This document shows, piece after piece, positions 1 through 5,017 of a stretch of 5,334 nt of DNA (positions are counted from its first letter, which is position 1; each line of letters opens with the position of its first letter). The DNA lies in the NCBI GenBank assembly GCA_964596775.1, contig CAZQVN010000113.1, positions 1 to 5,334 on the forward strand, in the 5' to 3' direction. Origin of the DNA: CAZQVN01 sp964596775. GTDB taxonomy: Bacteria; Eisenbacteria; RBG-16-71-46; JABDJR01; JAWXBZ01. The notes below the pieces were generated by a model, which searched no databases, was not told the origin of the DNA, and saw nothing but the letters and a program-made list of their open reading frames with translations. Position numbers and translations under genes: made by a program.

Positions 1-2
1 CG

Positions 3-50
3 GAGAAGGAAGGGAAGTTGCTGGAGGCCTATCGCTCCGGAGATCGCTGA
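3..50 (+). CDS. Possible C-terminal tail of an upstream gene (partial)
   Basis: A reading frame open from the left edge ends at a TGA at 48-50 and encodes EKEGKLLEAYRSGDR. The charged, helix-prone composition looks like a genuine protein C-terminus, and small antitoxins of the ribbon-helix-helix or AbrB-like type often end this way. Fifteen residues are too few to assign a family. Another frame (frame 1) is also open from the edge to 309, so the choice of frame is uncertain. If this is an antitoxin or toxin tail, it would place a toxin-antitoxin cluster to the left of the zinc-finger regulator. That last point is speculation. Confidence 0.25.
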   Translation, partial: EKEGKLLEAYRSGDR

Positions 51-328
51 CGCAGGTTTCGAGACCCTTCAGAGCTTTCTCCGCGGGCTTGACGCTGCCG
101 ACCCCACCAATCAGGATATTGTCTCCCGCCCAATCTTGAACTCCCTTGCTTCAGTTGCTATCCGCTTGAAAAGCAATTTCACCATATGCATAAGTTTCTC
201 CATGGTGACACGTGACGCGGCGGCCTCGGTGGCTGCCGGGCGTGTTGAAGGTGATCCACGTACTCCTTCACCCCGTCAATTGGCAGACAGCAGATCTATC
301 TCAAGATAGTACTTCGTGGCGGCTGTCT
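51..328. other. Left intergenic region, no convincing gene
   Basis: No complete gene is supported here. Frame 1 on the + strand is open from 1 to 309 but has no credible start or recognisable motif. On the minus strand a frame reading GETYAYGEIAFQADSN, a stop, then a second open stretch ending in DNILIGGVGSVKPAEKALKG looks protein-like but is interrupted by TGA, so it could be a decayed gene. Its composition is less GC-rich than the neighbouring genes, which fits degraded or horizontally acquired DNA. Confidence 0.4.
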
Positions 329-349
329 CATAATTTCATTCCATGAGGA
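329..349 (+). promoter_or_regulatory. Candidate -10 element, operator-like inverted repeat and ribosome binding site of the zinc-finger/HTH gene
   Basis: CATAAT at 329-334 matches five of six positions of a sigma-70 -10 box, but no good -35 lies at the right distance. GAGGA at 345-349 is a good Shine-Dalgarno sequence 9 nt before the ATG at 359 and supports that start. An inverted repeat CTCAT (327-331) / ATGAG (343-347) spans the putative -10 and overlaps the ribosome binding site. This would suit negative autoregulation by the encoded HTH protein, as is usual for antitoxins. The ribosome binding site is well supported; the promoter and operator are tentative. Confidence 0.35.
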
Positions 350-358
350 CCGTGTGAC

Positions 359-817
359 ATGAAGAAGAGAACCTTTCCAGGAGCACGCGGAAGAAGCGGC
401 GGGAAACTCCCGGAAGAAGCCTGTCACGCCTGCGGAGCCGTAGTGAAGAGTCATCGCGGCACCTGGACTTATGCGGTCAACGGTGAAGATGTTGCCGTAC
501 CGTCCACCAGCTACATGAAGTGTTTCGGGTGTGGCGAAATGGTCATTGAATTTGCCGAACTCAAGCGAGTGCACGCATCGGCGAATATCCTGTTCCGCAA
601 GAAACACGGACTCCTCTCCCCCGACGAAATCCGCGCCATCCGCAAGCGCTACAAGCTCACCCAGGCTGATCTCGCGCGTCTCCTCCGCCTCGGGGGCAAC
701 ACGATCTCCCGCTGGGAGTCGGGCCGGAACGTGCAGACCGGGGCCATGGACATCCTGCTCCGCCTGATCCGGGACCTCCCCGGAAGCCTGGCCTGGTTGA
801 GGAAGAACGCCGCCTGA
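359..817 (+). CDS. YgiT-type zinc-finger plus HTH transcriptional regulator (MqsA-like antitoxin family)
   Basis: This 152-residue protein has the two-part layout of the CxxCG_CxxCG_HTH (YgiT/MqsA-like) family. The N-terminal half carries two cysteine pairs, C22-x2-C25 and C55-x2-C58 (CHACG and CFGCG), which should bind one zinc ion. The intervening YAVNGEDVAVP strand and the following 'GLLSPDEIRAIRKRYKLTQ' linker are typical of the family. The C-terminal half (about residues 87-143) is a Cro/C1-type HTH; TQADLARLL is the first part and NTISRWESGR the recognition helix. Family members repress their own promoter, and many neutralise an mRNA-cleaving toxin. The start is supported by GAGGA at 9 nt spacing. 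No toxin gene is visible directly upstream or downstream, so here it may be an orphan or act only as a regulator. The family call is confident; the antitoxin role is inference. Confidence 0.9.
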   Translation: MKKRTFPGARGRSGGKLPEEACHACGAVVKSHRGTWTYAVNGEDVAVPSTSYMKCFGCGEMVIEFAELKRVHASANILFRKKHGLLSPDEIRAIRKRYKLTQADLARLLRLGGNTISRWESGRNVQTGAMDILLRLIRDLPGSLAWLRKNAA

Positions 818-825
818 ACCGCGTC

Positions 826-859
826 GAAACCCCCGGATCGCGTGGTGGAAACCCCCGAA
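826..859. repeat. Short tandem-like direct repeat GAAACCCCCGRA
   Basis: GAAACCCCCGGA at 826-837 and GAAACCCCCGAA at 848-859 are 11 of 12 identical with a 22-nt period, roughly two helical turns. They lie just after the stop of the zinc-finger/HTH gene. They could be a protein-binding site or a remnant of a mobile-element end. Nothing else in the sequence supports either reading. Confidence 0.35.
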
Positions 860-901
860 ATCATGACTTCCTGGCCGGGGTAACCGCGCATTCCGTCCAG
901 C

Positions 902-1002
902 GGGTCGGTATTCGGCCGGACTGTGTCGACCCTGTCCCGACCCCTCAAGGTGCAGTGGATACGACGGTTGCCGGCGCGGACGTCAACCTGCCGCGGACGT
1001 CA
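902..1002. promoter_or_regulatory. Candidate activator-binding region upstream of sRNA copy 1
   Basis: Sigma-54 promoters need an enhancer-binding activator that usually binds about 80-150 bp upstream. Two repeated structures lie in or near that range before the promoter at 1023. One is an inverted repeat GGGTCGG (902-908) / CCGACCC (937-943). The other is a perfect 10-bp direct repeat GCGGACGTCA at 976-985 and 993-1002, spaced 17 bp and containing the palindrome GACGTC. The second sequence is not repeated upstream of copy 2, so a shared activator site is not demonstrated. The repeats are real; the function is inferred. Confidence 0.3.
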
Positions 1003-1022
1003 TCGTCCTGCCTCGGCCCATC

Positions 1023-1038
1023 TGGCATGTCTCCTGCA
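1023..1038 (+). promoter_or_regulatory. Sigma-54 (RpoN) promoter of sRNA copy 1
   Basis: TGGCATGTCTCCTGCA closely matches the RpoN consensus TGGCAYG-N4-TTGCA. The invariant -24 GG is at 1024-1025 and the -12 GC at 1036-1037, separated by exactly 10 nt. The second copy of the downstream element has the same promoter at the same distance, which makes a chance match much less likely. The predicted transcription start is about 1047-1049, immediately before the first hairpin. Transcription would require an enhancer-binding AAA+ activator. Confidence 0.78.
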
Positions 1039-1047
1039 AATACACAA

Positions 1048-1247
1048 CATCACGCCGGTCATCACGACGGCGTGACGAGAGCGAGAGCTCTCTGCGATGT
1101 GCGAAAACGGCGGGAGCCCTGATCCCCATTTATGGCGATTCCACCCCCCGCAGGAACGGCATCGGCGGAGATGACGTTCTCTCTCTCGTGTCCGAGCACC
1201 AGGAATGTTCGAGGGAAAGGCCCGGCGGAACGACCGTCGGGCTTTTC
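1048..1247 (+). ncRNA. Putative sigma-54-dependent structured small RNA, copy 1
   Basis: The ~200-nt unit runs from the predicted RpoN start to an intrinsic terminator. Hairpin 1 pairs 1050-1057 with 1068-1075 (TCACGCCG/CGGCGTGA, 8 bp). Hairpin 2 pairs GAGAGC (1077-1082) with GCTCTC (1087-1092) around the GNRA loop GAGA. The core at 1093-1173 is almost identical to 3883-3965 in copy 2, with three substitutions and two single-base gaps. Within the core, TTCC (1139-1142) and GGAA (1153-1156) flank a C-rich loop ACCCCCCGCA that could base-pair with G-rich ribosome binding sites. GCGGG (1110-1114) can pair with CCCGC (1147-1151), an alternative to the local GGGA/TCCC hairpin at 1112-1126. The sequence does not resemble any riboswitch consensus I know. 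No + strand gene follows the terminator, so a stand-alone trans-acting RNA is more likely than a 5' leader. It faces the 3' end of tex. Confidence 0.72.
1216..1247 (+). terminator. Intrinsic terminator of sRNA copy 1, possibly bidirectional with tex
   Basis: The 9-bp stem GCCCGGCGG (1220-1228) / CCGTCGGGC (1234-1242) contains one G-U pair and a 5-nt loop, and is followed by TTTT at 1243-1246. AAAG at 1216-1219 can pair with that U-tract, which gives a symmetric hairpin. In the opposite direction the stem is followed by only a short CTTTCC tract, so termination of tex, whose stop is at 1316-1318, would be weaker. The same hairpin design follows copy 2. Confidence 0.82.
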
Positions 1248-1315
1248 TGTGTCCGGGATCCGGAGATCGCGCCTCGAATGGAAACGCCGGCATTCTGACT
1301 TCGCCCGGCGGCCCG

Positions 1316-3502
1316 TCACACCGCCTTGATGCTCAACCCGATCCGCTTGCGCTCCACGTCCACATCCATCACCCGCACCTTGACCTTCTGCCCCACGTGC
1401 AGCACATCGGCCGGGTTCGAGATGAAGCGGTTCGCGATCTGGCTGACATGCACGAGACCGTCCTGGTGCACGCCGACGTCGACGAACGCGCCGAAGTTCG
1501 TGACGTTCGTCACCGTGCCGTCGAGGACCATGTCCTTCCTGAGATCGCCGATCTCGTGGAGGTCGTCACGGAACTCGATCATCTCGAAGTCGCGGCGGGG
1601 ATCGCGTCCGGGCTTCTCCAGCTCCCTGAGTATGTCCTTCAGCGTGAACAGTCCCACGGAATCGTCCACGTAGCGGTTGACGTCGATCGCGGCGATCGCG
1701 GAGTGATCCCCGACGAGTTCGCCGACGTGCCGGCCGAGGTCCTTCGCCATCGCTTCGATCAGCTCGTAGCGCTCGGGATGCACCGCCGAGTTGTCGAGCG
1801 GGTTCGACCCTTTCACGCGGAGAAATCCGGCGGCCAGTTCGAACGTCTTCGGCCCGAGGCCGGGCACTTTCAGGAGTTCATGGCGCCCCGTGAAGGCGCC
1901 GGAGGCGTTCCTCGCCAAGATTATCGCCGCCGCCGATTTTGCGGAGAGGCCGGACACGTAGCGCAGGAGCGACGCCGAAGCCGTGTTCAGGTCCACGCCG
2001 ACGTCGTTGACGCAGGCGGTGACGACGTCGCCGAGCTTCTGCTTCAGCAGCTTCTGGTCCACGTCGTGCTGGTACTGGCCGACGCCGATCGACTTCGGGT
2101 CGATCTTCACGAGTTCGGCCAGCGGATCCTGGAGCCGCCGGCCGATCGACACCGCGCCGCGCACGGTCACATCCTGGTCGGGAAACTCGTCGCGGGCGGT
2201 CTCCGACGCGGAGTACACCGAAGCGCCCGACTCGTTGACGGTGACGACCGCCACGTCGCGACCCCGGTCCTTCACGTAGTCGCGGAGAACGGCGAACGTC
2301 TCGCGGCCGCCGGTGCCGTTGCCGACGCCGATCGCGGCGATCTCCGGATACTTTTCGAACCAGCGGTCCAGCGCGGCGCCCGTCCCCCTGATGTCGTTCC
2401 GCGGCTCGGTGGGATAGACCACGCCATGATCGAGGAGGTCGCCGGTGGCGCCGAGGACCACGACCTTGCAGCCGGTGCGCAGGCCGGGATCCACGGCGAT
2501 CATCGGCCGCCCGCCGAACGGCGGCGCCATGAGGAGGTCGCGGAGGTTGCGGGCAAAGACCTCGATCGCCGCGATGTCGGCGCGCGACTTCAACTCGGCG
2601 CGGATCTCCGTTTCGATCTGTGACGAGAGCAGGCGGTCGTAGCCGTCTTCCACCGCCGCCCTGACCTGTCCGGACCAGATCGAAGGACCGGAGGACGCCG
2701 CCCGGACGAGCAGCGCCTTCGCCTCGTCGGGGTCCGGATGAATCCGGACGGAGAGAAACCCCTCCGCCTCACCGCGGAGGATGGCCAGGAACCGGTGCGA
2801 CGGCACGCGATGCACCGGCTCGCTGAACGCGTAGTAATCGGTGAACTTGCTCCGCGTTTCCGCCTTCCCCCGGGCCGCCTGGGCGTGAACGAGCCCCTTC
2901 TTCCAGGCGAGGCTGCGGATCCGGGCCCGCATCTCCGCCGTTTCCACGACCCGCTCGGCGATGATGTCGCGGGCGCCGGCGAGCGCTTCGTCCTCGGTGG
3001 CCACGCCTTTTTCCGCGTCCACGAACGGGCGGGCCAGCGATTCCGGCGTTCCCGAAACGTCGGCCTGGGCCCACATCCTGTCGGCCAGCGGTTCGAGCCC
3101 CTTCTCGCGGGCCATCGTGGCCCGGGTGCGCCGCTTCGGCTTGAACGGCAGGTAGAGATCCTCGAGTTCCGTGCGGCTGTCCAGTTTCCGGATCGCCGCG
3201 AGCAGTTCCGGTGTCAGCAGGCCCTGGCCATGGATGCTCTCGAGGATCACGTTCTTCCGCTCGACGAGTTCGCGGTGCGACTTGAGCCGCTCCATCGTCT
3301 TGACGATCGACAGGTCGTCGGCGCCGCCGGTGGCTTCCTTGCGATAGCGGGCAATGAAGGGAACGGTGGCGCCGTCGTCGAGCAGGGTGATGATCGCCTG
3401 GACCGCGGCGGGGGACAGCGACACCTCGGCGGCGATCGCGGCCGATAGCTCGGTCGCGGACACCGCGACCGTCGGCGCGTGGGAAACGGGAGTATCGTTC
3501 AT
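1316..3502 (-). CDS. tex: Tex, S1-domain RNA-binding transcription accessory protein
   Basis: Tex is a conserved cytoplasmic nucleic-acid-binding protein related to eukaryotic Spt6. With the start at 3502 it has 728 residues, close to the usual 720-790. The domains follow the family order: the helical Tex N-region (about 15-205, with VPFIARYRKEATGG near 47-60), a YqgF/RNase H-like domain (about 330-460, with DPGLRTG near 338-344 and NESGASVYSASE near 423-434), helix-hairpin-helix repeats (about 495-566, with VPGLGPKTFE near 546-555), and a C-terminal S1 domain (about 657-728, with GTVTNVTNFGAFVDVGVHQDGLVH). The frame is open 34 codons further upstream (to 3604), but those residues do not resemble Tex. 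An AGGA sequence lies 13 nt before the ATG at 3502, so I chose that start. It appears monocistronic and ends head-on against sRNA copy 1. Confidence 0.96.
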   Translation of the reverse strand: MNDTPVSHAPTVAVSATELSAAIAAEVSLSPAAVQAIITLLDDGATVPFIARYRKEATGGADDLSIVKTMERLKSHRELVERKNVILESIHGQGLLTPELLAAIRKLDSRTELEDLYLPFKPKRRTRATMAREKGLEPLADRMWAQADVSGTPESLARPFVDAEKGVATEDEALAGARDIIAERVVETAEMRARIRSLAWKKGLVHAQAARGKAETRSKFTDYYAFSEPVHRVPSHRFLAILRGEAEGFLSVRIHPDPDEAKALLVRAASSGPSIWSGQVRAAVEDGYDRLLSSQIETEIRAELKSRADIAAIEVFARNLRDLLMAPPFGGRPMIAVDPGLRTGCKVVVLGATGDLLDHGVVYPTEPRNDIRGTGAALDRWFEKYPEIAAIGVGNGTGGRETFAVLRDYVKDRGRDVAVVTVNESGASVYSASETARDEFPDQDVTVRGAVSIGRRLQDPLAELVKIDPKSIGVGQYQHDVDQKLLKQKLGDVVTACVNDVGVDLNTASASLLRYVSGLSAKSAAAIILARNASGAFTGRHELLKVPGLGPKTFELAAGFLRVKGSNPLDNSAVHPERYELIEAMAKDLGRHVGELVGDHSAIAAIDVNRYVDDSVGLFTLKDILRELEKPGRDPRRDFEMIEFRDDLHEIGDLRKDMVLDGTVTNVTNFGAFVDVGVHQDGLVHVSQIANRFISNPADVLHVGQKVKVRVMDVDVERKRIGLSIKAV

Positions 3503-3810
3503 GGTCAGCTTGAGTTCCTGGTGGAGAGTGAGAGTCTCTGCCGATCCTACATCAACTTCATACGCTTCGAAATCCCGCCGGGCGGCCGCCTTTCGGCGGG
3601 GCATCGCCCCCGATTTCCTGCGCGAATTCCCCCGGAATCCGGCGATTGGCAGCAGGCCTGAAGCCCGCGCCCCACGACGACCGCCTCGGACCTGCGCGGT
3701 GTTTCCGGTCGCCTGCCATGAGGCAAGAGTTTGATGCGCCGCTCTTTACGCCCCCCCGCGGCCTGCCGGTCGCGTTCGTCCCCGGCCGTCGCATCGCGAG
3801 GACACACATC
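3503..3810. other. Intergenic region between tex and sRNA copy 2
   Basis: This 308-nt stretch should carry the minus-strand tex promoter and any control sites for the divergent sRNA copy 2. No coding sequence is supported. On the minus strand TTCGAA and TAGGAT, 16 bp apart (about 3541-3568), are weak -35/-10 candidates for tex. A GC-rich self-complementary patch lies around 3577-3601 (CCGCC...GGCGG). Near 3715-3722 TGCC and GGCA form a short inverted repeat about 120 bp before the predicted sRNA start, a plausible but unproven activator position. Confidence 0.45.
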
Positions 3811-3826
3811 TGGCACGACCCGTGCA
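3811..3826 (+). promoter_or_regulatory. Sigma-54 (RpoN) promoter of sRNA copy 2
   Basis: TGGCACGACCCGTGCA matches the RpoN consensus TGGCACG-N4-TTGCA at all defined positions but one. The -24 GG is at 3812-3813 and the -12 GC at 3824-3825, again exactly 10 nt apart. The distance from the GC to the conserved TCAC that opens the RNA element is 13 nt in both copies. The predicted start is about 3836-3837. The spacer differs from copy 1 while the consensus bases are kept, which suggests selection on the promoter rather than a very recent duplication. Confidence 0.82.
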
Positions 3827-3835
3827 ACGTACAGA

Positions 3836-4034
3836 GATCACACCGGCTCACCAGCCGGTGTCATGAGAGCGAAAGTTCTCTCTGCGATGTTCGAAATCGG
3901 CGGGAGCCCTGATCCCCATTTTATGGCGATTCCACCCCCCGCGGGAACGGCATACGGCGGAGATGCGTTTTCGCTCCCAGGGACGAAGCGAAACCTGATT
4001 GTGGAGGGCCCGGCGGTGTACCGTCGGGCCTTTC
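3836..4034 (+). ncRNA. Putative sigma-54-dependent structured small RNA, copy 2
   Basis: This ~199-nt unit is paralogous to the one at 1048-1247. Hairpin 1 is a perfect 9-bp stem, ACACCGGCT (3840-3848) / AGCCGGTGT (3853-3861), with a different sequence from copy 1 but the same position. Hairpin 2 pairs GAGAGC (3865-3870) with GTTCTC (3875-3880) through one G-U pair around the GNRA loop GAAA. The conserved core occupies 3883-3965. After it, TTTCGCT near 3969-3975 can pair with AGCGAAA near 3987-3993; copy 1 can form TTCTCTC/GAGGGAA in the same region. Only the core is conserved in sequence, with structure kept elsewhere. The terminator ends 30 nt before the cytochrome gene's stop codon on the other strand. 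Target RNAs and a protein partner cannot be seen from the sequence. Confidence 0.74.
4004..4034 (+). terminator. Intrinsic terminator of sRNA copy 2, possibly bidirectional with the cytochrome gene
   Basis: The stem GGCCCGGCGG (4007-4016) / CCGTCGGGCC (4021-4030), 10 bp with one G-U pair and the 4-nt loop TGTA, is followed by TTT at 4031-4033. It shares the CCCGGCGG/CCGTCGGG stem with the copy 1 terminator but has a different loop. On the minus strand it lies directly downstream of the cytochrome stop codon (4064-4066), though the trailing tract there is CCCTCC, so termination in that direction is doubtful. Confidence 0.8.
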
Positions 4035-4063
4035 CGTGTGACGGCACGATCGCGCGGCGCACA

Positions 4064-4822
4064 TCACCGGGACTTCAGCGCCTGGAGTCTTTCCGCCGCG
4101 TTTCGATTCCCTGGGTCCAGCTCCAGGACTTTTTTGTAGTTTTCGATCGCTCGCGGCTTCAGGCCGGCCGCCTCGCAGGCCTCCGCCAGACTGTCGAAGG
4201 CGTTCGGCGACGTAGGAAAGTGCCGGACGTTGAGCTCGAAAACGAGAAGAGCCGCCTGGACATCCTTCTTCTCGAGCAGGCCGTAACCGACCTGATTCAG
4301 GCTGTTTTCACCGAAGTCATAGGAGCCTCGACCATAGAAACTGTCGCGCAGCCGGCTGTAGTGAATGACCAGAGAGTCCGCGCCTCCCTTGTCATAAACC
4401 AGGTCCAGTTCCTCAATGAGCGTCATCGGCAGAGGCCGCCCCCGGTGGCAGGTGTGGCACCACATGTTTACTTTTTCGCGGTTTGGAGGAAGCGTCGCCA
4501 GCGTGTCGTTGATACCGCCCAGCATTCTGAGCATCGTCCGGGCGATCTCTTTTTTCGGATTTTCGTCGGACGCGAAGTCGATTTCCGAAAGCGGTGCGTC
4601 AGACGGGCCAGCGTGGCAATGGGAACAGCGGACGCCGAGCGAAGCTGAGAACCCCCTCATGACCGGCCGGAGGCGTTCACCGGACCACTCCTGGGGCAGA
4701 ACCTGGAGATTCTTCGGCTTCTCGGGCCATTCGAATGGCTGCTGCCCGAGCACGGGAAAAGTAAACGTGGCGGCGACGAGCAGAACAAGGCAGAGAAGAC
4801 GACCCATCAGCCTTCTGGACAT
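4064..4822 (-). CDS. Exported diheme c-type cytochrome with C-terminal TPR-like repeats
   Basis: This 252-residue protein begins with a Sec-type signal peptide: basic MSRRLMGR, a hydrophobic stretch to about residue 25, and probable cleavage near VLG-QQ. It should act in the periplasm. Two c-type heme sites are present, CSHCH at 66-70 and CHTCH at 122-126. Methionines at 55, 97 and 100 are possible axial ligands. The cytochrome part (about 35-130) resembles small cytochromes related to the photosynthetic reaction-centre cytochrome subunit that are common in Acidobacteriota. Residues about 172-250 form helical TPR-like repeats (SLNQVGYGLL, AIENYKKVLELDPGN), suggesting a protein partner. GAGGGG lies 8 nt before the ATG and supports the start at 4822; the alternative ATG at 4807 has a poorly spaced site. 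Electron-transfer partners are not encoded nearby. Confidence 0.9.
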   Translation of the reverse strand: MSRRLMGRLLCLVLLVAATFTFPVLGQQPFEWPEKPKNLQVLPQEWSGERLRPVMRGFSASLGVRCSHCHAGPSDAPLSEIDFASDENPKKEIARTMLRMLGGINDTLATLPPNREKVNMWCHTCHRGRPLPMTLIEELDLVYDKGGADSLVIHYSRLRDSFYGRGSYDFGENSLNQVGYGLLEKKDVQAALLVFELNVRHFPTSPNAFDSLAEACEAAGLKPRAIENYKKVLELDPGNRNAAERLQALKSR

Positions 4823-4891
4823 TCCGGCCCCCCCTCAAGAGTGAAGAGTAGGACCACGGGAGGGGGCCGTGCTCCTGGAAAGTGAGATAAT

Positions 4892-4920
4892 AGAATAGCA
4901 CCGGACCAGCACCGCGGAAA
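4892..4920 (-). promoter_or_regulatory. Weak candidate promoter of the cytochrome gene
   Basis: On the minus strand TTTCCG (4915-4920) and TATTCT (4892-4897) are separated by 17 nt. The start would be near 4885, giving a leader of about 60 nt. The -35 matches only three of six consensus bases. This is an AT-rich island in GC-rich DNA between two divergent genes, so a promoter here is reasonable, but the exact boxes are uncertain. Confidence 0.28.
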
Positions 4921-5017
4921 CGACCCGGTCCCGTGGCAGCCAGGGGCTTTCTGCGCATCCCGGCTCAGGTTAAGATTCATCCGTGACCTGCACACATGTC
5001 GGTATCGCGAACCCGGA

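Noticed and set aside
1048..1247. Known riboswitch in the leader of a downstream gene
   Set aside because: I compared by eye with consensus features of the fluoride, c-di-GMP, TPP, cobalamin, glycine and guanidine classes and found no convincing match. No + strand gene follows the terminator in either copy.
1048..1247. CsrB/RsmZ-like CsrA sponge, because GGA occurs about six times
   Set aside because: The excess over expectation in GC-rich DNA is small, and few of the GGA motifs are in clear hairpin loops or conserved between copies.
1132..1329. Small ORFs starting MAIPPPAGTA in both sRNA copies (1132 and 3923) as a conserved peptide
   Set aside because: After the tenth residue a 1-nt indel shifts the frame and the translations become unrelated, and there is no good ribosome binding site. 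Conservation is at the nucleotide and structure level.
1205..2623. Long + strand ORF of 472 codons opposite tex
   Set aside because: It is a shadow of the tex coding sequence. The minus-strand frame carries all Tex domains in order, whereas the + frame is an odd His/Asp/Arg-rich sequence with no domain.
2738..3448. + strand ORF of 236 codons opposite the tex N-terminal half
   Set aside because: It is antisense to well-conserved Tex sequence and is explained by high GC content and strong codon bias.
3503..3604. N-terminal 34-residue extension of Tex from the ATG at 3604
   Set aside because: The sequence does not resemble Tex, which normally begins shortly before the region corresponding to the start at 3502. 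An AGGA sequence precedes 3502.
3731..4648. + strand ORF of 305 codons across sRNA copy 2 and the cytochrome gene
   Set aside because: It crosses an intrinsic terminator and is antisense to the cytochrome heme and TPR coding region. No domain is recognisable.
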